Source of the DNA: Nannochloropsis oceanica
Taxonomy: Eukaryota > Sar > Eustigmatophyceae > Eustigmatales > Monodopsidaceae
Reading direction: 5' to 3'
Assembly: GCA_004519485.1 (NCBI GenBank)
Contig: CP038117.1
Location: 124,001-188,000 of the forward strand
DNA length: 64,000 nt
Positions 34,061 to 44,545 of the stretch are shown piece after piece. Numbering within the stretch: the first letter of the stretch is position 1; each line of letters begins with the position of its first letter. The notes below the pieces were generated by a model, which did not search any database, had not been told where the DNA came from, and saw only the letters and a list, made by a program, of their open reading frames with translations. The position numbers were made by a program, and so were the translations under genes.

Positions 34061-35218
34061 TCAAATCCTTCCTCCCTCCTCCTCTATCTTTCCCTCCCCT
34101 CTGTCCATCAATGGCGGCCTCCACATCATATACATGAACAAACCTACAAACGGCACCACCTTGGCCACCGACGGTACAAGAATCTCCCCCAATGACCCGC
34201 TTTCTTTTGCTCCCGTCCTCCTCATCATATCATCATCCACTAACCAACCCTGAAACACCCAAAATAAGACCGCCTCCACACAAAAAGCAAACATCAGTCT
34301 ATCCGTCGATGCCATCTCTATTAGACTCGCCCATCTCGCACTCAATCCTCCAAACTCCGGGCGCGCGAAGAACCCCCACCACACACTATACAAGCCCGCG
34401 AGCCCATAAACCGCTAATAGCTTCTTCGCTTCTCCCAGCTGTAACTCAACTTGGGGCACGTCCTCCTTCCTAACGCACGTTTCGTCTTTCTTGTGCAATG
34501 GACGAAGGACAAGATAAGGAAGGAACGCAGTGTTGGTCAGTGCCAAGCCAGCTGCCGCGAAAGGCAAGAAGAAGTTGACGTTGCTGCTCCTGCTGCCTGC
34601 CTTCCGTCCATCCACCAGAAAGCCGCTTAATAAAGCCGCGTATGCCAGCAGCAGATTAAATACCCCTTCCATTACAGGAGAAAATTTCGGGGCAATGCTG
34701 GGGAGGAGAGTAGGGAGGATGCAGAAGTAGTTGAGAGTCAACCCCCCCACTTGCTTGAGGACCGCTGGGTCGAGCATGTTGGGTACGGGCCCCGGGGCGA
34801 ATGGCGAAATGAAGACGTACCCTACAAATGAAATGAGTGTGATGAGAGGTATTATGCGCTGGATAGGCTGTTGAATGATTTTTTCCTTGAGGCTGGCCAG
34901 GCTGACTTCGGCGGCCCACTCGGTGAGGGCGGAGGGGGGAGGGGAAGAGGGAGGAGCACTAGGACGCAATACATCTTTCATTTGGAGCCTGCCGGAGGAG
35001 CGGTTGTTGTCGTTGTTGCTGCTGAACAAGGCCAAGGCAAGTTTTCGGCTGCCTTGCTGGGCGCGGATCGGTTGGTGCACGGCGCTCTTGTGGAAGGCAT
35101 CGGTTCTGGAGACATGAAAGCATGGGGGATGAGTAGAGGAGGTTGTGGCAGCGGCAACAAGGACGACTAGCAATAAGGTCATGGCATTGCTGCGGGCTTG
35201 GAACCTCAAGGTCCTCAT
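34061..35218 (-). CDS. Putative plastid-targeted multi-pass membrane protein, unknown family
   Basis: One frame, 385 residues from the ATG at 35218 (an in-frame ATG at 35296 is possible). The N-terminus has basic residues, a hydrophobic core (MTLLLVVLVAAATT), then a Ser/Arg/Gln-rich stretch with TDAFHKS. This resembles a heterokont signal-plus-transit presequence, although the ASAF motif is imperfect. At least six hydrophobic segments follow: around IIPLITLISFVGYVFISPFA, LTLNYFCILPTLLP, GVFNLLLAYAALLSGFL, FFLPFAAAGLALTNTAFLPY, LAVYGLAGLYSVWWGFFA, and LMFAFCVEAVLFWVFQGWLV, with a last one near the C-terminus. I do not recognise the family. It runs in the same direction as the CCA enzyme gene and converges with the phosphate transporter. 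Plastid location is inference. Confidence 0.7.
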   Translation of the reverse strand: MRTLRFQARSNAMTLLLVVLVAAATTSSTHPPCFHVSRTDAFHKSAVHQPIRAQQGSRKLALALFSSNNDNNRSSGRLQMKDVLRPSAPPSSPPPSALTEWAAEVSLASLKEKIIQQPIQRIIPLITLISFVGYVFISPFAPGPVPNMLDPAVLKQVGGLTLNYFCILPTLLPSIAPKFSPVMEGVFNLLLAYAALLSGFLVDGRKAGSRSSNVNFFLPFAAAGLALTNTAFLPYLVLRPLHKKDETCVRKEDVPQVELQLGEAKKLLAVYGLAGLYSVWWGFFARPEFGGLSARWASLIEMASTDRLMFAFCVEAVLFWVFQGWLVDDDMMRRTGAKESGSLGEILVPSVAKVVPFVGLFMYMMWRPPLMDRGEGKIEEEGGRI

Positions 35219-35465
35219 GCTGTATTTCTGGAAAAGCCTGTGGCCGTGTTTGGATGGACAATGAGGAAGAATGAGAGGCACACAGGGCAAACACATGGTA
35301 AGATGTGTGGGACATGGACTTGAAGCTGGTTTTTATTCGCCGACACCTTACCCCCCAGACCTCGCTAGAACCAAGAAGAAGAATGACAAGAAACTTGCGT
35401 CAAAACTTGGTATATTCTTATGGTACATTTCATTATTTCTTTTGCACAATCTTCCAGCCGAACCC

Positions 35466-35973
35466 TTACCCTTCCCGCTCTCCCTCAGCCGCGCTAAATG
35501 TGCCCGCTGCCATGAGTCCTTTCAAGTGCTCCGTCAACGCCTCCACGCCTTCTTTTGGATGCTGAAGCTGCCACTCAATCTGCGCTTCCATGACTTGCCC
35601 GACCATTGGTCCTTTTTGTAAGCGAAGAAGGGTGATGACGGCCTTCCCGTCCAGCAACGGCCGGAGTTTCCAGATCTGGTCCAAGCCCATGATCTCCAAG
35701 GCTTCGCGCGTACGTCGATACCGAGTCAAAACCTCCAAGAAGCTCGTCGTTACTGCCTTGAGTGTTGTAACTGCTGCTGATATTTCTAATTTCTCTTCAA
35801 ACGTAATTGCGAGTTCCCGCGCACATGCCAAGTCCAGCCCCGTCCGCCACAACTCCTTCAGCTCTCGCAGTACCATACCCGCCTCCAGCCGCACCCGCTG
35901 CTCATTACTGTTTTCGCCGCCTTTTACTCCTCCTCCTCCTATTCCTGGATTATCTGCCTCCTGAACCGCCATC

Positions 35974-36010
<37 letters not shown>

Positions 36011-37379
36011 TTGTCGTTGTTGCCATGCTGCGACTCAAGGCCTGCAACCTATCAAGCGTCCCCAAAAGCAGGGTCATGTCCTCAGCATCCTTCGCCCGGA
36101 GTTTCAATGCCTCCCGAATGAACCACTGAACGATCGGCACTCTCTTTTCTCTTTCGCTTTCTCTGCCCTTCTTCACAATCTTCTTCTCTTCCACGGTGTA
36201 GTGGCCAGCCCACGCTCTCAGCATGGCACTTAAAAAAAGCAATCGATGCTCCCGCCGAGGTCGTTTGTAGGCCTCTGACTCTCTTAATCCCTGCAATACC
36301 TTTGTCATCGTCGTTGCAAATTCGTCCTCTTTCTTATCATCTCCTTTCAAAAGTCCATCATCCTCCCGATACATCAACAACAAATTCACCATCCTCACTG
36401 TTCCCAACCCTTCCTCCGCCCATCCATCCCTCCCTCTCTCCGGTCTCAGCTGCACCTTCATCTCCTCAGGCAACCGAAACATCACGTCCGTCAACCCCAA
36501 AGAAACAAGCATTTCAAAAGCCAATGCCGGTCTGGCGTCTTTCCCCGACAACATCCCTTCCACTTCAATCCCGACTCGTTCTCGACTCACTTTTTCGTAT
36601 AGTGCCTTCTGTAAATCCCCGTCCTTCGCCGCTTTTACTATATCGTCATCCAACGGCAAGGCAAATCGAGCCGCGAATCTAACGGCCCGTAACAATCGCA
36701 AAGGGTCGTCTAAGAACGTGGTCAATGCTGGCAAGGGCGTGCGAATCACACCTTCGGGGCTCAGCAAATCACTCAAGCCCTTCCCCGTTAAGTCCTCTAC
36801 CTGGCCAGTCTGCAGATTGTAAAACAAAGCATTAATCGTGAAATCCCTTCGGTGTGCATCGTCGTGCGCAGACCCAAAAGCCATGTCGGGGATGCGGCTA
36901 TCGGCACGATAAGTCTCGGTGCGGAGGTTGGTGAAATCGATCCAATGCCCTAGGACGAGGACGCGGGCGGTCTCCAAGTGCTTGGACTGGTCGGGGTTGG
37001 CTAGAATCACACCGATAGACCGCGTCTCAAATCCTTGCTGCTGGAGAAATGTGTTGAGGCTTTTGGCAAAGGATGCGCCCGACATGTTGTCGAGGGCCAC
37101 GTCCACATCATCGCTTTCCTTGCCCAGCAGCTTGTCCCGGACCCACCCACCTGCCACGCGCAGCACGGTGCCTTTAGCTTCTTTCGCCACCGCCAGTTTT
37201 AAGAGATCGAACAGGTGGGCCTCGACAGCCGTGAGGGGGATGGTGGGTGGGACGACGGTTACGGTGGGTGGAGTGATCATAGTGCGAGGACGTTTGGCGG
37301 CCGAGGGCGATATGACGGGAGGAGGGTCGATACTGCTGCTGGTGCTGATCGTGGGAGCGGTGGTCCTGCTGCTACTCAT
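35466..37379 (-). CDS. CCA1: CCA tRNA nucleotidyltransferase
   Basis: Single frame, 637 residues. It adds or repairs the 3' CCA end of tRNAs, usually in cytosol, mitochondrion and plastid. The class II nucleotidyltransferase head shows VAGGWVRDKLLG followed by DDVDVAL (two metal-binding Asp), then HRRDFTINALFYNLQTGQVE, DLTGKGLSDL and DDPLRLLRAVRFAARF, the RNA-binding and nucleotide-selecting motifs. The C-terminal half is longer than usual, with an Ala/Thr run around residues 455-470 encoded by GCA/ACA-type repeats. The first ATG at 37379 is followed by about 45 low-complexity Ser/Thr/Val residues that could serve as a targeting peptide; alternative in-frame starts exist. Divergent from COQ6. 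Confidence 0.95.
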
Positions 37380-39058
37380 GATGACCGCGACATTTTCCTT
37401 GCTGTTCGTGGGCTATATATGGTGGGATTTGGTGTGAGTGGATGGTCTGTGCGTGAATGTTACACGGGGGGACCTGAGACAATTCAGGCCTCAGGCCTTA
37501 TTTTCCGTTACTGATCGAAAATCAAACTGCGTGCATCAAGCGTGCATCGCCTTCGGCGTTTCAACTTCTACCACCCATCCTCACACTGTTATGAAGGAAT
37601 ACGAATAAACCAAGGGGCCACGTTGCTCCCCTCAAAGATTTATCGAAATCTGCCTGTCTCACATACCTTCCCTTTCCCCCTTCTACCTTTCCAGGGACGC
37701 GCAGAGGCAGGTATGTCCAAGCCCGGCCGGGAGTTGCAAGCTACATACCACGGTGCCTTTCAAGACGTTTGATGCGCATTTCGCGGATGTGAAGGCCACC
37801 AGAAAAGGATGGAAATGGAGGAAAGGAGGAAGGCGAAACGGAAGGGCATGAAAGGATGATGGAAAGAGGAGGGAGGGAAGTGGGTGAGGAGGAGCAAGGG
37901 CGTGGGCCGCTGCAGTTCCGATAGAGGACTGGAGTATGTGTCTTGCTCCGTCTGGTCTACGAGGCATGGTTCTCGTCTTCTTTCACCATGTGCATAGCTT
38001 GATGAAGGGCTTCACGAGTAAAGCCGGCGGAGATATTGCTGCTCTTGTCGGAAGCGGAGCTGGTTGTGATGGCAGAGGGCGTGCCAATGCTGGTCCGGAC
38101 GAGCGGGCTTTTCGACACAGGTGATTGAATAATAGAGATAATTAGGAGAGATCTATATCGATACTGGTGGACAGAGAATTGTGGTCTCATGTGCGCCGTC
38201 GAAGGTTTCTTTGAGCCGGTGTTTTTTATTATCATACATCACTCTCGGGGATGGAAATGTGGACGAACACCAGATTTGCCTCTGTGACATCCTTAAAGGT
38301 CAGATCTTGGCTGATCTCTAAGACGTGCTGGAGCACCATTGCTCCGATCTGAATGAAGGTGCTCTACTAGGAAGGAGGGAGCGGAGAGACAAAAAGAAAA
38401 CAACCGAGAGGAAAACAAGAGAGCAACAAAGTCCAGCAGCAACCCCCGCCTTTTCGCAAAATCGTATCCTCTGCGCGGCTTGGTTTTACCTTCCCCGAGA
38501 TTTCACAAACAAATACTTCTCTCCTATTCATAGGCAGACGCAGAATACACGTTTTACTCTACACGTGGATCGGTATGACCAACTGCTTTGGGTGCGATTG
38601 GCGGGAGCATTGCCACCGCTACGCAGGGTAAAATTGGCGGGGGCCCTAGGCATGCGCAGTAAAGGTAAAATATCAAGCAATCGAATGTAGCAGGTTTGTT
38701 AAGCGGATAACTTTTAAATGGTCTTGTGAAAGCTTATAGAGCATTCACGTAACTCTTTCTGCATTGAAGAGCAGCGACGTTGCTTCCTGTCCATTGTTTC
38801 GCACGACCGATATGTCATGACAAAATAAATCTTCAAAACGAGACAATGTTTCTGGAAACTCTTGTAGTAAGTTCTGTGGGGAGTGGATAGCATCTAATAT
38901 GGCTTCCGCGACATCCTGCTTCAAAGACGCAACGGATCTCCGAGAGTCAGCGAGCCGTCAAGCAAGCATTTCCATCGTCCCACGCCCTCGCCTAGTCAGC
39001 AACCTCATCTCTGATCGCACGCATCACCCTTCACATAGGCGGGAGGAAAATCACCCCG
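37380..39058. other. Divergent spacer with possible small spliced minus-strand gene
   Basis: About 1.7 kb between CCA1 and COQ6. On the minus strand, 38357-38249 reads IGAMVLQHVLEISQDLTF and continues for some 20 residues to a stop just after LVFVHISIPESDV, with an acceptor-like CAG before it. Upstream, about 38560-38515 could be a first exon starting MNRREVFVCEISGK before a GT donor. A minus frame at 38117-37997 is also protein-like, but I could not join it in phase. Product not recognised. Confidence 0.3.
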
Positions 39059-40660
39059 ATGTTTGCCTCTCGCGTCACTGCCGCCTCCACGGCCTCATCG
39101 TTCGCCCGCCATCTCATTGTCAGCCGCCGTCGCACCCGCTACTTTTCCACCGGGACGACATGGGACTACGACGTCCTCATTCTCGGCGGCGGCATCGTCG
39201 GCGCCTCCTTGGCCTGTCGATTGGCAGAAACTCTGGCCCGTTCGCGCGGCCTCAAGATCGGTTTGCTGGAGAGTCGTCCACCACCGCCCCTGGACAGCTG
39301 TCTAGCCCCCGACCGCCTCCCCGACCCCCGAGTTTATGCCTTGGCACCTTCAAGCGTGGCCTTCCTGAAATCCGTCGGCGCGTGGCAATTTATTGGAGAC
39401 AGATGGCAGGAGTACCAGTACATGCAGGTGTGGGAGGGCGGGGCAAGTGGCTCCATCCGTTTTGATGCCTCCCAATCTACGGTCATGGGGGTGGGTAGCA
39501 CCGGCACCAGCATCAGCCACGGGGACGAAAAGAATAAGAAGAAGCTAGGCACTATGGCCGAGAACAGCACTGTACAAGCCGCATTATTTCAACGGATGGA
39601 GGCACTACAAGCTGAAGGTTTGTTGGAGCTTTATTGCCCCGCACATGTTCAGAGTATGGCGTTCGACAACGCAGGCAGTGACCCCGCCGGGCCTGCGCGC
39701 ATCACATGGCTGAATCAAGATGGTGAAAAGAAAGAAGTGACCACCCGCTTGCTGGTCGGTGCAGATGGAGCAGCCTCGCGGGTGAAGAAAGTCAGGGGTT
39801 TGCCGTCATGGGGATGGGATTATGGGCAACGGGCTTTGGTGGCCACGGTGTCGCTCGAGGACGCAAGTAGTGCAGCAGCCGCAACCGCACCAGCTGCACT
39901 GGAAGCGAGCCCATCGTCGCCTGACGACACAAAAACATTTAGGCCGCCATCAACGGCCTGGCAAATCTTCCTTCCAGAGGGCCCTCTAGCCTTGCTCCCT
40001 CTGTGGGGTTCATATCACTCAATAGTCTGGTCCACCACCCCCGCAGAAGCCGACAGACTCCAAGCCCTTTCCAAAGAAGATTTCCTCGCCGAACTTAACC
40101 TCAACCTCCAACACCCCGTCGGACTCCTTGATCCCCCTTCGCTCCCTTCTTTCCTTCCCTCCCCCCTTTCCAGGGCAATAGGCGGAGTACACCATCTACT
40201 CGAAAGCGTTGTAGTCAGCGCAGCACTCAACCAGGGATTTCACCTTCCCCCCCACGTCCACAAGCTCTGTGGCCCCCGTCTCTCCTTCGATTTGAGAGCA
40301 GAACATGCGACGGCGTACGTAGGACCGCGGGCGGTGTTGGTGGGGGATGCGGCTCACACCATCCACCCCATGGCGGGGCAGGGGCTGAACCTAGGCATTG
40401 CCGATGTGGTAGCTCTTGCGGAGCTGCTAGAGAGTGGGGTGGAGGAAGGGCAGGATCTGGGGAATGTGGGTTTTCTGAAAGGGTATGAGAGGGAGAGGCA
40501 GGTGGCGAATCTGGGGATGCTTGGAGGTCTGACGGCGTTGCATCAGTTGTATGGAAGGAGGGAGGGGGGGTGGAAGTGGATGAGGAATGTGGGATTGGGT
40601 GCACTCAATGGTCTAGGGCCCGTGAAGGCGAAAATAGCGGCGGTGGCGATGGGTAAGTAG
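39059..40660 (+). CDS. COQ6: Ubiquinone biosynthesis FAD monooxygenase COQ6
   Basis: Single-exon protein of 533 residues. COQ6 hydroxylates the coenzyme Q ring at the inner mitochondrial membrane. The first about 35 residues are Arg/Ser/Ala-rich without acidic residues, a typical mitochondrial presequence. The FAD motif VLILGGGIVGASLACRLAE follows directly, then DPRVYALAPSSVAFLKSVGA (a UbiH/COQ6 hallmark), RLLVGADGAASRVKK (DG motif), and VLVGDAAHTIHPMAGQGLNL (GD motif, second FAD contact). The C-terminus keeps NLGMLGGLTALHQLY and GLGALNGLGPVKAKIA, as in COQ6. A Ser/Pro-rich insertion lies near residues 270-300. The ATG at 39059 begins the presequence. Confidence 0.95.
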   Translation: MFASRVTAASTASSFARHLIVSRRRTRYFSTGTTWDYDVLILGGGIVGASLACRLAETLARSRGLKIGLLESRPPPPLDSCLAPDRLPDPRVYALAPSSVAFLKSVGAWQFIGDRWQEYQYMQVWEGGASGSIRFDASQSTVMGVGSTGTSISHGDEKNKKKLGTMAENSTVQAALFQRMEALQAEGLLELYCPAHVQSMAFDNAGSDPAGPARITWLNQDGEKKEVTTRLLVGADGAASRVKKVRGLPSWGWDYGQRALVATVSLEDASSAAAATAPAALEASPSSPDDTKTFRPPSTAWQIFLPEGPLALLPLWGSYHSIVWSTTPAEADRLQALSKEDFLAELNLNLQHPVGLLDPPSLPSFLPSPLSRAIGGVHHLLESVVVSAALNQGFHLPPHVHKLCGPRLSFDLRAEHATAYVGPRAVLVGDAAHTIHPMAGQGLNLGIADVVALAELLESGVEEGQDLGNVGFLKGYERERQVANLGMLGGLTALHQLYGRREGGWKWMRNVGLGALNGLGPVKAKIAAVAMGK

Positions 40661-40951
40661 TATGAGAGAGAAAATAAAGAGTAGACAAGGAGAGGAAGGA
40701 TGCGTGTACATATATAATGGAAAGGAATTAAAGTTAAGACGCAAATTGCAGACAAAAAAGAGGAGAATATCTCCGTCTCTACCTCTGCATATTTTCTCCA
40801 ATAGGCATTTCGTGTTGTGTACTTCTTATCCTGTCTTTGCAGTCTGTATTGGCACACACACACTCTCTCTACCCGTTGTCCTATCACATTTAAATTTGAG
40901 CTTTTCCCTCACGACCCATGATTTATTCCGCTTCCCTACCTACCTACTTCT

Positions 40952-42082
40952 CTAATACAGCTTGATTTGCTCATACTCATCACTCTGCTTCAATCGTTCC
41001 GCCGCCTCCTCCGCCTGGGCCTTCCTCACCGCCGCGTCTTTCGCCATCAACGTCAGGAAGGCATCCAATTCCTCCTTGGGCATCTTATACGGACTGTACG
41101 CCTCGCTAGGGAATGTACCCTCCTCCACGTCCTTCTTAAATGCTTCCAAACCCGATCGTATCGCATCCCCAAGCTGAGCATATCTCTTACAGAATCTCGG
41201 CACAAACGCTTCGTGGTGCGGATGGGAAGTCATGCCCAACATATCATGGTACACCAACACCTGCCCCGACGTGTGCGGCCCTGCTCCTATTCCAATGGTA
41301 GGGATCTCAAGGGCATTTGTGATGGCTTGCGCGACTGGGCCGGGGACACATTCAATTACCACCGCGAACGCCCCTGCGTCTTGCAAGGCCAACGCGTCAT
41401 CCACCAGCCTCCGAGCCTTGACGGCCGTGCGGCCCTGAGCGCGGAACCCTCCCAGCACTGAGATGGCTTGGGGGGTAAGGCCGATATGTCCCATGACTGC
41501 TATTCCTCCCTTGACAATTTTCTGGACGATATTGGCCCGGTCTCGTCCGCCTTCGATTTTGACAGCGTCTGTGAAGCCTTCCTTGATAAAACGGAAGGCA
41601 TTTGTCATGGCTAATTCTTCGGAAACTTCGTAAGAGCCAAAAGGCATATCACCTACAATAAGGGAGCGCTTTGCACCTCGAGCGACGGCTTTACAATGGT
41701 GAAGCATCTGTTCCATGTCGACGGGTTGGGTGGTGGGGTAGCCCAGCTCGACCATCGCTACCGAGTCACCGCACAAGACAATGTCGATCCCGGCCAGGTC
41801 CACGTGCAAGGCTGAAGGGTAGTCGTAAGCCGTAACCATGGAGATGGGCTGATGTTTTCGTTTCTTGTGTAACAGGTCAAGGACCGACATTTTTTTCATG
41901 GAGGCATTGCCCCCGTCCAAGGGAGAGCGGGCCGAGGCGCGCGGACTCCCGGCAGGAGGCACGCTATCAGAGGATGGAGCCGCAGCGGCAAATGAACGAT
42001 TAAAGTGGACAGTGGGAAGAGCTGGTGTAGAGCGTGGTATTCTGATGGTGCTGCATAGGCTGCGACGGAGAGTGGGCCACAT
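40952..42082 (-). CDS. panB: 3-methyl-2-oxobutanoate hydroxymethyltransferase
   Basis: Ketopantoate hydroxymethyltransferase, first committed step of pantothenate (vitamin B5/CoA) synthesis. With the start at 42082 it is 376 residues. The frame stays open to 42397, but this ATG begins a mitochondrial-type presequence (MWPTLRRSLCSTIRIPR). The enzyme fold begins about 65 residues later with SVLDLLHKKRKHQPISMVTA and YDYPSALHVDLAGIDIVLCG (Mg-binding Asp in VLCGDSVA). It continues with LGYPTTQPVDMEQMLHHCKA, LIVGDMPFGSYE, AVKIEGG, MGHIGLTPQAISVLGGFRAQ, and GPHTSGQVLVYHDMLG. The C-terminal tail is Lys/Glu/Ala-rich. It is divergent from the P450 gene across about 460 bases. Confidence 0.96.
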   Translation of the reverse strand: MWPTLRRSLCSTIRIPRSTPALPTVHFNRSFAAAAPSSDSVPPAGSPRASARSPLDGGNASMKKMSVLDLLHKKRKHQPISMVTAYDYPSALHVDLAGIDIVLCGDSVAMVELGYPTTQPVDMEQMLHHCKAVARGAKRSLIVGDMPFGSYEVSEELAMTNAFRFIKEGFTDAVKIEGGRDRANIVQKIVKGGIAVMGHIGLTPQAISVLGGFRAQGRTAVKARRLVDDALALQDAGAFAVVIECVPGPVAQAITNALEIPTIGIGAGPHTSGQVLVYHDMLGMTSHPHHEAFVPRFCKRYAQLGDAIRSGLEAFKKDVEEGTFPSEAYSPYKMPKEELDAFLTLMAKDAAVRKAQAEEAAERLKQSDEYEQIKLY

Positions 42083-42538
42083 GGCTGCTTTGGATGGGCG
42101 GGTGGGAAAGCTGGAAGAACAAGTGCTTACGTTTGGCTTTGCAGCAAAGGCGGAAAACCCTGGTTTTTTTTGTGTGGATTTAATTAGAAACAAAGGTATT
42201 GAGAGTATGGTTTGGAGACACTCTGTTACCTGCAGTGGATATGCCTGCTTTACATTACCCCAAAATCCGATACTGCTGCTATGCCTGTAGCGTCGTAACA
42301 TCATCAGCAGCGTCATCGAGTTATTGGTGAATCGACTCGCACATGCTCCAGTAGGTCGTCTCCAAAGCAAACACAGTGCACAAAAGCTTGGGCACATTTA
42401 ACTCATGTGCCCTCCCCCCTCTTTTGAACCCTGTACAGGCAGGTCAAACGCTCCTGGTCCTTGCCTCTCCTCCTACAGCAAGCCCCGCTCCCTCTCCTCC
42501 GCCCCGGCGCGACCGTTCTCTTACGTCCCACTTCGACC
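42083..42538. promoter_or_regulatory. Divergent spacer, panB and P450
   Basis: 456 bases between the chosen start codons of two genes pointing apart. It should hold both promoters and 5' UTRs. If panB starts at 42397 instead, only about 140 bases remain. Confidence 0.45.
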
Positions 42539-44235
42539 ATGCCTACCAAACGCTTCATGGCCGACCTTCTCGACGCGCTACCGAGCATTATCTCGTCCTC
42601 CTCGTCGTTCTACAAAGTAGAAGCCAGTGATGGCAAAGGTAAGACCAGCAGACCAGCAAATTCTTCCCCCTTCTCAGTCGAACAAAGAAGATCTGATGAG
42701 CTCCTTCCTCTGAAACCTACCACACCACCACCCTCGTAGACACGGTCAGTATGGTCTTTCTTGCTTTTCTAGTCAGTGGCATCACCTGGAAGCTCTGCCT
42801 GGCCGTGGATCGCGCTTTGAAAGTCCGTCGGATGAACATGCCTGTCGTCCCCGGCGGCCTGCCCTTCCTTGGACAAGTCCTCGAACTAATCCGCATGCCC
42901 CCGTGGGATTTAATGGTCCAATGGATGAAGAAGCTTGGTCCTATTTACAGATTCACTCTCTTTGGGGAGAGCTGCGTGGTGGTGGCTGACCCGGCATTGC
43001 TCCGGGAGGTACTCCAAACGAGTATGAAGGCATTTCAGAAGGACCTGGACTTCACCTATAAACCCTTCATGCCTCTCCTGGGCACGGGCCTCGTCACGTC
43101 AGAAGGCCAGCTCTGGTACACCCAACGAGCCATGGTCTCGGCTGTCTTTCGCATTGAAATTTTGGAGATTATCCCTCACATTGCGAAGCGCGCCGTGGAA
43201 CGCATGTGCAGCAAGCTGGAGGAAGTGCGAGGCACAGGTACCCCTATTGAGATTGGGGAAATGTTCCGCCACCTCACCTTACAAGTCATCGCCGAAGCCA
43301 TCCTCAGCCTCTCCCCCGAGGAATCTGATAAGACCTTCGCCAAAATGTACCTACCGATCGTGACGGAAGGCAACCTAAGGACGTGGTATCCTTATCGCGC
43401 CTATCTCCCTACTCCTGCCAACTTTGCCTTCCACCGACATGTGAAGGTCCTCAACGACTACATCACCAGCATCATCGAGAAGCGATGGACTATTCGACAG
43501 CTCGAGAGCAAGCTTTCTATCCCAACGAACAAACGGCAACAAGATATTCTCGATCGTATTTTGAGTGGGGTCGATACCCATACCTGGTCTCCCTCGGTAG
43601 TTCGTCAGATCCGCGACGAGATTAAAACGTTTATTCTGGCAGGACACGAGACGTCCGCCTCAATGCTGACATGGGCGTTGTATGAACTGACGCAAAGTGA
43701 AGAAATCACGAAGGAGGTCATGGGAGAGGCAGAGAGGGTTTTTGGTAAGGGGGCAACGGCCATGACGCCGTTGCCTGCAAGTGAGACGCTGGTGGGTTTG
43801 GCTTTCACGCAAAGTTGTCTGAAAGAGACATTGAGGAAGTATAGCGTGGTGCCGATCGTTACAAGGGAAACGGTGAGAGACGTGGGATTAGAAGGAGGGA
43901 AGTACCTGATTCCGAAGGGCACGAGGATGATGATATTGATTCAGGGCGTGCATCACAGGGCTGACATATGGCCTGCCCCTTTGGAGTTCACCCCTCAGAG
44001 ATTCCAGGAGGCGATGCCGAAGCCGTTTACGTTCTTACCGTTCATCGATGGCCCACGGAATTGCTTAGGGCAGCATCTGGCCCTGTTGGAGACGAAGATT
44101 GTGCTGGCGACGTTGGTGCAACGGTTCCGGTTTGAGGCGGTAGAGGGGGAGGGAGGGAGGGAGGCTGGGAGGAAGCACCCGAGCATGGTGCCGGTCATTC
44201 CGGACGATCCAGGGTTGATGGTGTTGGTGACGTAG
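42539..44235 (+). CDS. Cytochrome P450 (CYP97/CYP4-like clan)
   Basis: Two exons, 42539-42638 and 42740-44235, joined in phase 1, give 531 residues. All P450 signatures are present: a Pro-rich hinge (PVVPGGLPFLGQ), the I-helix AGHETSAS, the K-helix ExxR in KETLRKY, and the heme-binding loop FIDGPRNCLGQHLALLETK with the axial Cys. A membrane segment (VFLAFLVSGITWKLCLAV) lies near residue 40 and is preceded by a short exon without a clear plastid presequence. Overall the protein resembles CYP97-type carotenoid hydroxylases and CYP4-clan enzymes of algae. I cannot assign a substrate. It is divergent from panB. Confidence 0.93.
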
Positions 44236-44545
44236 CGAGGGAGGAAGGGAGACAGGCATGGGAAAAATAATTGAAAGAAAGTATGCACACGATGTAGTCT
44301 TACAGCGAGGGGGGGGCGGGCGGCAGGGGCAAGAGTAGCAGCAGAGGGCAAGAAGAAAAGTTGACAAAGTAACGTCGTGACGAGATAGTTTGGTTCCAAT
44401 TACCAAAAAAGCAACTTCAGACAAGCATGGAAAATATGCGCCTTACTTTGCTACTGGTTATCTTAGCTTTGTATTACCATGTCACAGTCCAAAGTACTTT
44501 CATACCTCCCTCCCTTCCTCCCTCCTTCCCTCCCTGCCCTCCTCC
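44236..44545. other. Convergent spacer, P450 and RSM22
   Basis: About 310 bases of 3' flanks. It contains TTCC/CCTCC-rich sequence near 44510-44545 and no gene that I can see. Confidence 0.4.
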
